Source: Oscillospiraceae bacterium
Lineage (GTDB): Bacteria; Bacillota; Clostridia; Oscillospirales; Oscillospiraceae
DNA length: 64,000 nucleotides
Direction: 5' to 3'
Assembly: GCA_022846075.1 (NCBI GenBank)
Contig: AP025582.1
Span: 248,001 to 312,000 of the forward strand
In this document: piece after piece, positions 52,511-61,385 of the stretch
Layout: each line of letters starts with the position of its first letter
Position numbering within the stretch: the first letter of the stretch is position 1
The notes under the pieces: model-generated
Database searches by the model: none
What the model was told of the DNA's origin: nothing
What the model saw: the letters and a program-made list of their open reading frames with translations, nothing else
Position numbers and translations under genes: made by a program

Positions 52511-54265
52511 ATGAAAATGCACCGTGTATTGAACCTGGCCCTGGCTGTGGGCTTTGCCGTGAGCGTCAGTTCCACCGCCCTGAGCGCCGTGGCCCTGGCG
52601 GCGGATCCCGCTGTGCAGGATGAGGATATGCTCCTGGACGAGGAGATGTTTGTGGAGCCCGAGGGGGAGCCCTCCGCCGAGGTGAGCGCGGAGCCTTCCG
52701 CGGAACCGTCTTCGGAGCCCAGCGCCGAGCCTTCCGTCGAGCCTTCTTCGGAGCCCAGCGCGGAACCTTCCGTGGCGCCCACTTTGGAGCCCGGCGCCGA
52801 GCCCTCCCCCGAGGCCACAGAGGAGGTTGAGCCCTCCCCGGAGCCCTCCGAGGAGGCGAACCAGCTTCCTGAGCTCCAGCTCAACATGGCCCAGTTCAAG
52901 CTGGAGGCGCCGGAGCAGAGCTACACCATCACCTACGACCTGGCCCCGGCCCTGGTAAAGGCGGGCTACACCCTGCGGGTGAGCGGCGAGGCGGAGCTGA
53001 ACGCGGCGGGGACCCGGGCGGTCCGCACGGTCCGTCTGGACCCGGAAGAGGACGCCGGGCGGATCACCAGCTTCGGCGTGTGGGTCACCGACTATGCCGG
53101 AGTGGATGAGCAGGCCGTTCAGATGACCCTGAGCGAGAAGGCCTCCGGAGCAAAGAAGGACAGTGGGGAGGCGGTCGCCTTTGAGAAGGGCACCCGGGTT
53201 TCCGTGCTGAGCGGCGGCATCGCCAAGGTGGACTACTCCATCGGATTCGGGCACACCTATTTCGACGCCGGGTCCAATGTGGCCCTCACCGTCTCCATCC
53301 CCGCCACCCACTGGGTGGATACCGTGCTGAAGGCGGGTTCCTGCGGCATAGAGGTCGGCAACGATATGGGGAGCTACTACACCTACTGCGTGGAGCCCGA
53401 CAATGCCTACCCCATGGCCGGGACCGGGTCTTTCCTGGATAATCTGCCCGGCAGGCCTGAGCTGAGCTACCGCTTCGCCTCCCAGGGGGAGCTGTCTGCC
53501 CGGGCGCTGGAGGACATCCTGGACAACGAGATGCTGGCCCGCGCGCTGATGGCGGGGTACCCCTACGACGTGTTCGGCTTCAGCCGTCTGGACGCCGCCA
53601 CCGACGCGGCCCGGGGGGCCCGGACCCAGCAGGTCATCTGGGCGCTGATGAGGGGCGATTCCTATGACGAGGATGCCCTTCAGGGGGCGGATCCCTATTT
53701 TGCCGCGGTGTGGAATTACGCCGTCACCAAGGAACTGCCCGATGGATTCGACCGGGTGGACGAGACGACCATCACCGTGCTGGGCGGCGGCCAGGTGGAG
53801 CTGCGCTATGTGGCCGATGAGACTGACGCCAATTACGGCAAGTACGTGGGCACCTTTCAGCTCTCCCAGGTCAACGACAGCCTGAAGGTGGTCAGCCTGC
53901 CCCAGGGGCTTGAGCTGAGCTATGATTACAACGGCAGCCAGACCGCCGTGACGGCGGGAGAGGCCGTCGTCGGTTCCGACGGCACCTTTACCGCGGTGGC
54001 GGAAGAGGGGACCGACCTGACCGGGCTGAGCTTCTCTTACACGAAGTACCAGCTGGTGGACGAGAAAACCCTTGGCGCGTTTGTTACCGACCTTCCCGGG
54101 AAAAGCAGGCCCTTCCAGGCCATGCTCGGCTTCGGCTGGAGCGATGTGAGCGGCGGCGTGGACGTGGGCTTTACCACCGCGGGGAAGCCGGTGCCGCCCA
54201 CCGGGGATCCCACGGACCCCAGTGAAACGCCCACTGAGACGCCCCCCCGCGAACTCCGGAGATAA
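52511..54265 (+). CDS. thioester-domain surface adhesin, first frame (584 aa, ends before anchor)
   Basis: Secreted adhesin-like protein. The signal peptide is 1-31 (ending ALA). A Glu-Pro-Ser repeat stalk (about 50-115) comes next. The head contains [10 protein letters not shown] (Cys293) and [11 protein letters not shown] (Gln373), the Cys and Gln motifs of the thioester domain (TED) of Gram-positive adhesins, which forms a Cys-Gln bond and can capture host proteins covalently. A beta-rich domain with [14 protein letters not shown] follows. The frame ends [11 protein letters not shown], right after a seven-C tract at 54242-54248. The next frame continues the protein to an LPXTG anchor, so as written this product would be secreted, not anchored. 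GGAGG lies before the ATG. Confidence 0.88.
   Translation: MKMHRVLNLALAVGFAVSVSSTALSAVALAADPAVQDEDMLLDEEMFVEPEGEPSAEVSAEPSAEPSSEPSAEPSVEPSSEPSAEPSVAPTLEPGAEPSPEATEEVEPSPEPSEEANQLPELQLNMAQFKLEAPEQSYTITYDLAPALVKAGYTLRVSGEAELNAAGTRAVRTVRLDPEEDAGRITSFGVWVTDYAGVDEQAVQMTLSEKASGAKKDSGEAVAFEKGTRVSVLSGGIAKVDYSIGFGHTYFDAGSNVALTVSIPATHWVDTVLKAGSCGIEVGNDMGSYYTYCVEPDNAYPMAGTGSFLDNLPGRPELSYRFASQGELSARALEDILDNEMLARALMAGYPYDVFGFSRLDAATDAARGARTQQVIWALMRGDSYDEDALQGADPYFAAVWNYAVTKELPDGFDRVDETTITVLGGGQVELRYVADETDANYGKYVGTFQLSQVNDSLKVVSLPQGLELSYDYNGSQTAVTAGEAVVGSDGTFTAVAEEGTDLTGLSFSYTKYQLVDEKTLGAFVTDLPGKSRPFQAMLGFGWSDVSGGVDVGFTTAGKPVPPTGDPTDPSETPTETPPRELRR
52665..52850 (+). repeat. in-gene Glu-Pro-Ser repeat tract
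   Basis: Imperfect 12-24 base units encode SAEPS, SSEPS and SVEPS-like peptides, about ten in a row. It likely forms an extended, negatively charged stalk. Such tracts can change length by slippage or recombination. Confidence 0.85.
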
Positions 54266-54632
54266 CGACGACCGGGACGACCGCCCCGGCAGACCCACCC
54301 CTCCCCCCGCCTCCACGCCCGAGGCGCCCGCCCCTGAGGACAGCGAGCCCGCCGAAGAGATCGAGATCGTCGACGAGGAGATCCCCCTGGCCTCCCAGCC
54401 CGAGGAAGAGGAACTTGTGGAATTGATCCCCGAGGAAGTGCCTCTGGCCGATCTGCCCGAGGTGTTTGATGGGGAAGAGACCGTCATCGTGGACGACCCC
54501 ACCGCCCTGGGCGATCTGCCCCAGACCGGCACTACCGCCCAGGCCAACACCGGCCTGACCGCCGCTCTGCTGGCCGGCGCCGGCGCCCTGACTTTGGCGG
54601 GGGTTTCCCTCCTGAAGAAAAAGGAATCCTGA
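54222..54632 (+). CDS. out-of-frame C-terminal part of the adhesin, with LPXTG anchor
   Basis: Same protein continued in the +1 frame. From the C tract it reads [17 protein letters not shown], a Pro/acid-rich wall-spanning stretch with repeated [17 protein letters not shown]-like units, then LPQTG, a hydrophobic segment and KKKES: a complete sortase signal. There is no ribosome site of its own before the GTG at 54222. Six C instead of seven would join both frames into one protein of about 706 aa. It therefore depends on slippage or phase switching, or is a mutation or sequencing error. Confidence 0.82.
   Translation: MKRPLRRPPANSGDNDDRDDRPGRPTPPPASTPEAPAPEDSEPAEEIEIVDEEIPLASQPEEEELVELIPEEVPLADLPEVFDGEETVIVDDPTALGDLPQTGTTAQANTGLTAALLAGAGALTLAGVSLLKKKES
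54242..54248 (+). other. seven-C homopolymer at the frame break
   Basis: A C7 run where the two coding frames of the adhesin meet. Loss of one C (or gain of two) restores the anchored form. It is a candidate contingency locus. Confidence 0.6.
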
Positions 54633-54637
54633 GCGCT

Positions 54638-54683
54638 AACAATAAAGGCGCCATCCCCGAGAGGGGATGGCGCCTTTATTGTT
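54638..54683. terminator. bidirectional terminator between adhesin and livF
   Basis: AACAATAAAGGCGCCATCCC and its inverse around a GAGA-type loop, AT-rich at both feet; serves both convergent transcripts. Confidence 0.9.
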
Positions 54684-54691
54684 TTCTTTGG

Positions 54692-55399
54692 TCAGCCGCC
54701 GAGGTAAGCTTTCTTCACGCTCTCGTCGGCCAGCAGGGCGCTGCCGGTGCCGCTGGTGACGATCTTGCCCGTCTCCAGCACGTAGCCCCGGTCGGCCACC
54801 GAGAGGGCCATCTGGGCGTTCTGCTCCACCAGCAGAATGGTGGTGCCCGCCTTGTGGAGGCGCTGGATGATCTCGAAGATCTGATCCACCAGGATGGGGG
54901 CCAGGCCCATGGAGGGCTCATCCAGCATGAGGAGCTTGGGGGAGGACATGAGAGCCCGGCCCATGGCCAACATCTGCTGCTCACCGCCGGAGAGGGTGCC
55001 CGCCACCTGTTTCCGCCGCTCCTTGAGCCGGGGGAACTGGTCGTAGACCCGCTCCAGGCCGGGGTCCACCTCGGAGTTGGGCCGGGTGTAGGCCCCCATC
55101 TCCAAGTTCTCCTCCACGCTCATCTGGAGGAAGACCCGGCGGCCCTCCGGCACCTGGGCCAGGCCGTGGGAGACCAGCTTGTCGGCGGGGATGCTGGAGA
55201 TGTTCTGGTCCCGGAAGGTGATGGAGCCGGTCTTGGACCGCAGCAGGCCGGAGATGGTCTGCAGGGTGGTGGATTTGCCCGCACCGTTGGCACCGATCAG
55301 GGTGACCACTTCCCCCTCGTTGACCTCGAAGGAGATGCCCTTGATGGCGTGGATGGCGCCGTAGTAAACGTTGATGTCGTTGACACTGAGAAGGGCCAT
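54692..55399 (-). CDS. livF: branched-chain amino acid ABC transporter ATP-binding protein LivF
   Basis: A 235-aa ATPase. Walker A GANGAGKST (about 36-44), signature LSGGEQQMLAMGRAL, and Walker B LMLDEPSMGLAP with the Met-Gly-Leu-Ala-Pro typical of LivF. It energises uptake of Leu/Ile/Val or related amino acids with LivG. It is last in a minus-strand operon, one base after livG. Confidence 0.95.
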   Translation of the reverse strand: MALLSVNDINVYYGAIHAIKGISFEVNEGEVVTLIGANGAGKSTTLQTISGLLRSKTGSITFRDQNISSIPADKLVSHGLAQVPEGRRVFLQMSVEENLEMGAYTRPNSEVDPGLERVYDQFPRLKERRKQVAGTLSGGEQQMLAMGRALMSSPKLLMLDEPSMGLAPILVDQIFEIIQRLHKAGTTILLVEQNAQMALSVADRGYVLETGKIVTSGTGSALLADESVKKAYLGG

Positions 55400-55400
55400 C

Positions 55401-56252
55401 TCAATTCTCCCCCTTCTTGCCCAGATAGGCTTCGATGACCGTGGGGTCGTTCTTGATCTCGTCGGGGGTGCCCTTGGCGATGATCTGGCCGAAGTTCAGC
55501 ACGCAGATGCCCTCACAGATGCCCATGACCAGGGACATGTCGTGCTCAATGAGGAGGACGGCGATCTGGAAGGTGTCCCGAATCTTGACGATGTTCTCCA
55601 TCAGCTCGGCGGTCTCCGAGGGGTTCATGCCCGCGGCGGGCTCATCCAGCAGAAGGAGGGAGGGGTTGGTGGCCAGGGCCCGGACGATTTCCAGCCGCCG
55701 CTGGGCGCCGTAGGGCAGGCTGCCCGCCTTGGCCTCCGCCAGGTCCTGCATGTCGAAGATGGAGAGGAGTTCCAGGGCCCGATCGTGGGCGATCTTCTCC
55801 TCCCGCCAGTAGGCGGGCAGGCGGAGAATGCCCTTGAACATGCCGTAGTCGATGTGGTTGTGGAGGCCCAGCTTCACATTGTCCTCCACCGAGAGGTTGT
55901 TGAAGAGGCGGATATTTTGGAAGGTCCGGGCGATGCCCGCCTTGTTGACCTGCATGGTGTTCATGCTGTGGGTGTCCACCCCGTCCAGCAGGACGGTGCC
56001 CCGGGTGGGCTGGTAGACCTTGGTCAGCAGGTTAAAGACCGTGGTCTTGCCCGCACCGTTGGGGCCGATAAGCCCGGCGATCTCCGTGCGGCCGATGGCC
56101 ATGTTGAACTCATTGACGGCGGTGAGGCCGCCGAAGTCGATGCCAAGGTGCTGGCACTCCAGGATGGGGGACTTGTCGATGTCCCGCTCCGGGATCTTGT
56201 TGACGCTGGGGACCGGCACCAGCTTGGTGGGCTCTCTCTTGGGCAGCGCCAT
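55401..56252 (-). CDS. livG: branched-chain amino acid ABC transporter ATP-binding protein LivG
   Basis: A 283-aa ATPase. Walker A GPNGAGKTT, signature variant LPYGAQRRLEIVRALA (typical of LivG, where LSGGQ is replaced), Walker B LLLDEPAAGMNPSET, and the LIEHDMSLVMGI switch. It has an N-terminal extension of about 25 residues before the cassette. Its ATG shares one base with the livM stop (TAATG), so translation is coupled. Confidence 0.95.
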   Translation of the reverse strand: MALPKREPTKLVPVPSVNKIPERDIDKSPILECQHLGIDFGGLTAVNEFNMAIGRTEIAGLIGPNGAGKTTVFNLLTKVYQPTRGTVLLDGVDTHSMNTMQVNKAGIARTFQNIRLFNNLSVEDNVKLGLHNHIDYGMFKGILRLPAYWREEKIAHDRALELLSIFDMQDLAEAKAGSLPYGAQRRLEIVRALATNPSLLLLDEPAAGMNPSETAELMENIVKIRDTFQIAVLLIEHDMSLVMGICEGICVLNFGQIIAKGTPDEIKNDPTVIEAYLGKKGEN

Positions 56253-57331
56253 TACGCCTCGCCCCCTTTCTCTTCCTTCCGGCGGCGGAAACGGCCAAAG
56301 AAGTTTTGCAGCGTGGGATTGTTGGTGGCCAGCATCACCAGGATGAGGACGATGGCGTAGACCAGCATCCGGTAGTCGGAGAACTGCCGCAGGGCCTCGG
56401 GCAGGATGTAGAGGACGGCGGCGGCGATGATGGAGCCCCAGATGTTGCCCAGGCCGCCCAGCACCACGTACACCAGCACCAGGATGGAGGTGTTGAAGTC
56501 GAACTTGCTGGCCGCCAGGTTGGAGTAGTTCAGGCCGTACAGGGCCCCGGCGGCCCCCGCCAGGGCGGCGGAGGTGACGAAGGCCATCATCTTGTACTTG
56601 GTGATGTTGATGCCAACGCTCTCGGCGGCGATGCGGTTGTCCCGCAGGGCCATGATGGCCCGGCCCGCCCGGCTGCGCACCAGGTTGAGGACGATGACCA
56701 GGGTGAGCATGATGAGGACGAACCCGGCGGTGAAGGAGGCGATGGTGGTGGTGCCCGTGGCCCCCTGGGCCCCCTTGATGATGGCGAAGCCCCCCTCGGC
56801 CAGGTTCAGGTCATCGATGGTCAGGCTGCCCGAGATGTTGAAGGCGATGTGCAGGCCCTTGGCGTCATAGCCCACCAGCAGGCAGTTGATGAGCTCCTTG
56901 ATGATCTCGCCGAAGGCCAGGGTGACGATGGCCAGGTAGTCCCCCCGGAGCCGGAGCACCGGGATGCCGATGAGGGCGCCCGCCGCCGCGGCGCACAGGG
57001 CGCCCACCAGCATGGCCACCGCCAGCCGCACGGGGGCGAAGGGGATGGCGGACTGGAGGGACATGGCGGCGATGACCCCGGAGAAGGCCCCCACGCTCAT
57101 AAAGCCCGCGTGGCCCAGGGAGAGCTCCCCCAGGATGCCCACGGTCAGGTTCAGGGAGATGGCCATGACCACGTAGGCGCAGATGGGCACCAGCATGCCG
57201 GTGAGGGAGCGGGTGAGGAAGCCGCCGTTTTTCAGGAAGGTGACCACCAGGAAGGCGAGGATAACGCCCAGATAGGTGGCGAAGTCCACCTTGGTGGTGG
57301 TTTTCAGCTTTTTTCCTTTCAAATTTCCCAT
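56252..57331 (-). CDS. livM: branched-chain amino acid ABC transporter permease LivM
   Basis: A 359-aa permease with about nine or ten membrane helices. NLTVGILGELSLGHAGFMSVGAF is a LivM signature and VGINITKYKMMAFVTSAALAGAAGAL is the cytoplasmic coupling region. The ATG (MGNLKGKK) is favoured over a GTG three codons earlier because GAGGTGG sits just upstream of it. It pairs with LivH to form the channel. Confidence 0.95.
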   Translation of the reverse strand: MGNLKGKKLKTTTKVDFATYLGVILAFLVVTFLKNGGFLTRSLTGMLVPICAYVVMAISLNLTVGILGELSLGHAGFMSVGAFSGVIAAMSLQSAIPFAPVRLAVAMLVGALCAAAAGALIGIPVLRLRGDYLAIVTLAFGEIIKELINCLLVGYDAKGLHIAFNISGSLTIDDLNLAEGGFAIIKGAQGATGTTTIASFTAGFVLIMLTLVIVLNLVRSRAGRAIMALRDNRIAAESVGINITKYKMMAFVTSAALAGAAGALYGLNYSNLAASKFDFNTSILVLVYVVLGGLGNIWGSIIAAAVLYILPEALRQFSDYRMLVYAIVLILVMLATNNPTLQNFFGRFRRRKEEKGGEA

Positions 57332-57341
57332 GTGGGCCACC

Positions 57342-58232
57342 TCAAACTTTCTCGGGCACGTATTTGCCCAGCAGACCGGCGGGCCGCACCAGCAGCACCA
57401 CGATCAGGACGGCAAACACGATGGAGTTGGCCAGCTGGGAGGAGATATAGGCCCGGGACAGGGACTCGATGATGCCCAGCAGCAGCCCGCCCAGGAAGGC
57501 CCCGGGGATGGAGCCGATGCCGCCGAACACGGCGGCGGTGAAGGCCTTGATGCCCGGCATGGAGCCGGTGGTGGGCATGATGGTGGGGTAGGAGGAGCAC
57601 AGCAGCACCCCCGCGATGGCCGCCAGGGCGGAGCCAATGGCGAAGGTCATGGAGATGGTGCGGTTGACGTTGATGCCCATGAGCTGGGCGGCCCCCTTGT
57701 CCTCCGAGCAGGCCCGCATGGCCTTGCCCATCTTGGTCTTGCTGGTGAAGAGGGTCAGGGCGATCATGATGACGATGCAGGCCGCCATGGTCAGCAGGGA
57801 GATGTAGGAGATGGACAGCCGCCCGTCCATCAGCTTGAGGGCGGAGTCCGGGCCGGTGGGGATGATGGGGGTGTAGCTGCGGGGATTGGCGCCCCAGATG
57901 AGGAGGGCGGCGTTCTGGAGGAAATAGCTCACTCCGATGGCGGTGATGAGCACCGCCAGGGAGGTGGCCTGCCGCAGGGGCTTGTAGGCCAGCCCCTCGA
58001 TGACCACGCCCAGGATGGTGCACACCACCATGGCCAGCAGCACCGCCACCAGGTTGGGCACCCCCAGGGAGGTCATGGCCACCAGGGAGACGTAGCCGCC
58101 CACCATGATGACGTCGCCGTGGGCAAAGTTGAGCATCTTGGCGATTCCGTAGACCATGGTGTAGCCCAGGGCGATGATGGCGTACACGCTCCCCAGGCTG
58201 ATCCCGCTGATCAGGTAGGACAAAAATTCCAT
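57342..58232 (-). CDS. livH: branched-chain amino acid ABC transporter permease LivH
   Basis: A 296-aa permease with eight or so helices. It begins FLSYLISGISLGSVYAIIALG and contains YGIAKMLNFAHGDVIMVGGY, a LivH signature, and GINVNRTISMTFAIGSALAAIAGVL, the coupling motif. It is the first permease gene after livK, from which it is separated by about 220 bases with a hairpin. Confidence 0.95.
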   Translation of the reverse strand: MEFLSYLISGISLGSVYAIIALGYTMVYGIAKMLNFAHGDVIMVGGYVSLVAMTSLGVPNLVAVLLAMVVCTILGVVIEGLAYKPLRQATSLAVLITAIGVSYFLQNAALLIWGANPRSYTPIIPTGPDSALKLMDGRLSISYISLLTMAACIVIMIALTLFTSKTKMGKAMRACSEDKGAAQLMGINVNRTISMTFAIGSALAAIAGVLLCSSYPTIMPTTGSMPGIKAFTAAVFGGIGSIPGAFLGGLLLGIIESLSRAYISSQLANSIVFAVLIVVLLVRPAGLLGKYVPEKV

Positions 58233-58381
58233 GGGATCGCACCTCTCTTTCTCTCAAATCAAGCCCTTGCCCCCGGGGGAAAAGGGCGGCCTATGGCAGA
58301 AACAACGGCGGCGGGAAGGCCGCTGCCGCTGTTTCCACCATAGGATACACAACACAGGTCCAGGTGGAATAAAACAACGGT

Positions 58382-58413
58382 GGCTGCCGGGGAGGTCCCC
58401 CTTCCCGGCAGCC
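58382..58413 (-). terminator. attenuator-like hairpin between livK and livH
   Basis: GGCTGCCGGG and its inverse; on the minus strand it is followed by ACCGTTGTTTTATT. Incomplete termination here would give more binding protein than permease, as is common in such operons. Confidence 0.7.
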
Positions 58414-58451
58414 TGATCCGTTTATTTTATTATTGTGGTTGGAGCCGGTTT

Positions 58452-59675
58452 TCAGGGAGTGACGTACACGCCGTCCTTGATGACCACGGCCCGGGGGGCC
58501 TTGGACACCTCGCCGGTGGCGGCCCAGGTCATGGCCTCGCCGGTCAGGCCGTCCACGGAGATGGTGGGCATGGCGCCGATCAGGGCCTCGCAGATCTCCT
58601 CGGCGGACATGTCGCCGGTGCAGCCGGCGGCGTTCAGGGCGTTATAGATGATATACACGGCGTCGTAGCCGTCGGCGGCGAACTGGTTGGGAGTCTCGCC
58701 GTAGAGGTCGTTGTAGGTCTTTACGAAGTTCTGGGTCAGGGTATCCTGGGCGTCGGCGGAGAAGGGGGTCAGCAGCATGACGCCCTCGGCCAGGCTGGTG
58801 TCGAAGCCGGGCATGGTCAGGATGCCGTCCATGCCGTCCACACCGAAGAAGGTGGGGGCGTAGCCCATCTGGTTGGCCTGGTTCAGAATGACGGAGGCGG
58901 GCTGATAGTAGATGGGCAGGAACATCACGTCGGCCCCCGCGGACTGGGCGGCGGTGAGCTGGACGGAGAAGTCGGTCTGGGTGTCCTTGGTGAAGGTGCC
59001 CTCTTTCACCACCTCCAGGCCCTTGGCCCCGGCCTCCTTGACGAAGGTGTCCCGGATGCCCTGGGAGTAGGGATCGTCGTTGCGGTAGATAATGGCCACC
59101 TTGGAGCCGGGCATGTTCTCAGAGATGTAGTCGGCGGCGCCCACGCCCTGGTTGGGGTCGGTGAAGCAGACCTGGAACATATTGTCCTTGCCGTCGATGA
59201 CGTCGGTGGAGGAGGCGGAGGGGGTCAGGGCGAAGACCCGCTCCTCATAGGCCTTGGCGGAGACGGAGATGGCGGAGCCGGTGGTGACGGGGCCCACCAA
59301 GGCCTGCATGCCCCAGTCCATGAGGGTGTTGTAGGCGTTGACGGCGGTTTCGCCGTCGGCCACGTCGTCCTCGGCCTGGAACTCGAACTGGACATCGCCG
59401 CCCAGGGCGTTGATCTCGTCCACGGCGATCTTGGCGCCGTTCATGGCGGCGGTGCCGTAGATAGCGGCGTCACCGGTGAGGGGGCCCACGCCGCCCAGCT
59501 TGAAGGTGCCGGAGGCCGTGGCGTCCGTGGCGGGGGCTTTGGACTCCGCGGCGGCGGATTCGGCCGCCTGGGAGGGGGCGGGAGCCTGGGATTCGGTGGA
59601 GCCGCCGCCGCAGCCGGCGAGCAGGCCGGCGGTCATGGCGCCGGTGAGGGCAAGTGCAATCACGCGTTTCTTCAT
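58452..59675 (-). CDS. livK: branched-chain amino acid ABC transporter substrate-binding lipoprotein LivK
   Basis: A 407-aa extracellular lipoprotein. The lipobox is LLAGC with the lipidated Cys at about residue 22, then an Ala/Ser/Glu-rich linker (to about 55) and a periplasmic-binding-type I fold: LGGVGPLTGDAAIYG, then ALVGPVTTGSAISV, VAIIYRNDDPYSQGIRDTF and YDAVYIIYNAL. It captures the amino acid for LivHM. AAGGAGG precedes the start and a consensus promoter with an inverted repeat lies upstream. Confidence 0.95.
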   Translation of the reverse strand: MKKRVIALALTGAMTAGLLAGCGGGSTESQAPAPSQAAESAAAESKAPATDATASGTFKLGGVGPLTGDAAIYGTAAMNGAKIAVDEINALGGDVQFEFQAEDDVADGETAVNAYNTLMDWGMQALVGPVTTGSAISVSAKAYEERVFALTPSASSTDVIDGKDNMFQVCFTDPNQGVGAADYISENMPGSKVAIIYRNDDPYSQGIRDTFVKEAGAKGLEVVKEGTFTKDTQTDFSVQLTAAQSAGADVMFLPIYYQPASVILNQANQMGYAPTFFGVDGMDGILTMPGFDTSLAEGVMLLTPFSADAQDTLTQNFVKTYNDLYGETPNQFAADGYDAVYIIYNALNAAGCTGDMSAEEICEALIGAMPTISVDGLTGEAMTWAATGEVSKAPRAVVIKDGVYVTP

Positions 59676-59699
59676 TTCATCTTACCTCCTTACAGGTAT

Positions 59700-59736
59700 G
59701 TTGACAATTATAGCGGCGTGAAAGTGGATTGTCAAC
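59700..59736 (-). promoter_or_regulatory. livK promoter framed by an inverted repeat
   Basis: On the minus strand: TTGACA (59735-59730), a 17-base spacer, TATAAT (59712-59707). GTTGACAAT and ATTGTCAAC are perfect 9-bp inverted repeats at the two ends of this span, one covering the -35 and one just beyond the -10, suggesting a repressor site. Confidence 0.8.
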
Positions 59737-59797
59737 CGTTGTTTTGCATAATGTACCCCACAGGAGGACAGTCGTTTCCGGGAAAACGCCCAATTAT

Positions 59798-60517
59798 TCA
59801 GACGATGAGCCCCCCGTTGGGGGCCAAAACCTGACCGGTAAGGAAGTCCGCGGCGGGGGAGCAGAGGAAGGAGACGCACGCCGCCACGTCCTCGGCGGAG
59901 CCCAGCCGCCCCAGGGGCGTCTCCTCCGCCAACTGGTCAAGAGCCTGGGGCCCAAGGGCTTGGTTCATCTCCGTGTCAATGACGCCGGGGGAGACGCAGT
60001 TGACGGTGATGCCCGAGGGTCCCACCTCCTTGGCCAGGGCTTTGGTCAGGCCGATGACCCCGGCCTTGGCGGCGGAATAGGCCGCCTCGCAGGCCCCGCC
60101 CACCTGGCCCCACATGGAGGAGACGGTGACGATCTTTCCCTGCTTCTGCCGGATCATCTGGGGCAGAACGGCCCGGCAGCAGTAAAAGACGCCGTCCAGG
60201 TCGGTCCCCATGACCCGGCGCCAGTCCCCGTCCGTCATGTCCTGCAAAAGTCCTTGCCAGGCCACACCCGCGTTGCATACCAAAATGTCAAGTTGACAAA
60301 ATTTTTCTAACACAGTGTCAACCATGCCTTTGACCTGGACTGGGTCGGACACGTCGGCTTGGAGGGCCAGGCCGCCGATCTCCCCGGCCAGGGCCTCCGC
60401 CTTCTCCCGGGAGGCGGCATAGTTCACCGCCACCTGGTACCCATCCGCGGCCAGCCGGCGGGCCACGGCGGCGCCGATGCCCCGGCTGCCGCCGGTAACG
60501 AGCGCGGTTTTTGCCAT
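59798..60517 (-). CDS. SDR-family 3-oxoacyl-ACP reductase-like protein
   Basis: A 239-aa short-chain dehydrogenase, FabG-like. Cofactor motif TGGSRGIGAAVA (residues 8-19), NAG motif (CNAGVAW), catalytic Ser in VSSMWGQVGG, YSAAKAGV with Tyr and Lys, and the late VSPGVIDTEM. It probably reduces 3-ketoacyl-ACP with NADPH, but standing alone away from fatty-acid genes it could act on another carbonyl. The start MAKTALVTGG follows GGAG; the longer frame has no site. Confidence 0.9.
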   Translation of the reverse strand: MAKTALVTGGSRGIGAAVARRLAADGYQVAVNYAASREKAEALAGEIGGLALQADVSDPVQVKGMVDTVLEKFCQLDILVCNAGVAWQGLLQDMTDGDWRRVMGTDLDGVFYCCRAVLPQMIRQKQGKIVTVSSMWGQVGGACEAAYSAAKAGVIGLTKALAKEVGPSGITVNCVSPGVIDTEMNQALGPQALDQLAEETPLGRLGSAEDVAACVSFLCSPAADFLTGQVLAPNGGLIV

Positions 60518-60573
60518 CTTCCTCAGCTCCTTGCGTTTTTCCCCAGTATAGCAGGTGTTTTTCGGTTTTTCCA

Positions 60574-60602
60574 TTGTAATTTCAATACCGCCGTGATAAA
60601 AT
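60574..60602 (+). promoter_or_regulatory. promoter of sufC operon
   Basis: TTGTAA, a 17-base spacer, TAAAAT, about 45 bases before the sufC start. Confidence 0.6.
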
Positions 60603-60646
60603 ACCGTACTGATAGGAAATAACACCCACAAAGGAGCATAGATACT

Positions 60647-61384
60647 ATGTTAGAGATCAGCCATCTGCGCTACGACGTGGCGGCCGAGGACGGCGGGGAG
60701 CTGGGCATCCTGCGGGACGTGTCCCTCACCGTGGGCGACGGCAAACTGGTGGTCATCACCGGCCCCAACGGCGGCGGAAAAACGACTCTGGCCCGGACCA
60801 TCATGGGCCTCAACCAGCCCACCGGCGGCTCCATCCGCTGGAACGGCACCGACATCACCGATATGTCCATCACCGAGCGGGCCAGGGCCGGGGTGAGCTA
60901 CGGCTTCCAGCAGCCCCCCCGCTTCAAGGGCCTGAAGGTCAAGGACCTCATCGCCCTGGCCGCGGGGAAGGAGGACCTGACCCCTGCCGAGGGCTGCCAA
61001 TACCTGACCCAGGTGGGCCTGTGCGCCGACGACTACATCGACCGGGAGGTGGACGCCTCCCTCTCCGGCGGCGAGGTCAAGCGCATCGAGATCGCCACCA
61101 TCCTGGCCCGGAAGGCCGGGCTGATGATCTTCGACGAGCCGGAGGCGGGCATCGACCTGTGGTCCTTCGCCAAGCTCACCGAAACCTTTGAGGCCATCCA
61201 CAAGCGGGGGGAGTCCACCCTGCTCATCATCTCCCACCAGGAGCGCATCATCCAGCTGGCCGACGAGATCGTGGTCATCGAGAAGGGGGAGGTGGCCAAG
61301 TGCGGCCCCCGGGAGGAGATTTTCCCCCAGATCATGGCCCGCACACTGCCGGGCTGCGGCTATATGAAGGAGGCGGACCGCTGA
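60647..61384 (+). CDS. sufC: Fe-S cluster assembly ATPase SufC
   Basis: A 245-aa ABC-type ATPase of the Fe-S assembly scaffold. Walker A GPNGGGKTT (about 40-48), signature SLSGGEVKRIEIA, Walker B LMIFDEPEAGIDLWS, and the switch His in IISHQER. The PRFKGLKVKDLI stretch is usual for SufC. Only a single SufB/D-type partner follows, one base away, resembling the two-gene SUF-like minimal systems (SmsC-SmsB). GGAG precedes the ATG. Confidence 0.9.
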   Translation: MLEISHLRYDVAAEDGGELGILRDVSLTVGDGKLVVITGPNGGGKTTLARTIMGLNQPTGGSIRWNGTDITDMSITERARAGVSYGFQQPPRFKGLKVKDLIALAAGKEDLTPAEGCQYLTQVGLCADDYIDREVDASLSGGEVKRIEIATILARKAGLMIFDEPEAGIDLWSFAKLTETFEAIHKRGESTLLIISHQERIIQLADEIVVIEKGEVAKCGPREEIFPQIMARTLPGCGYMKEADR

Positions 61385-61385
61385 G

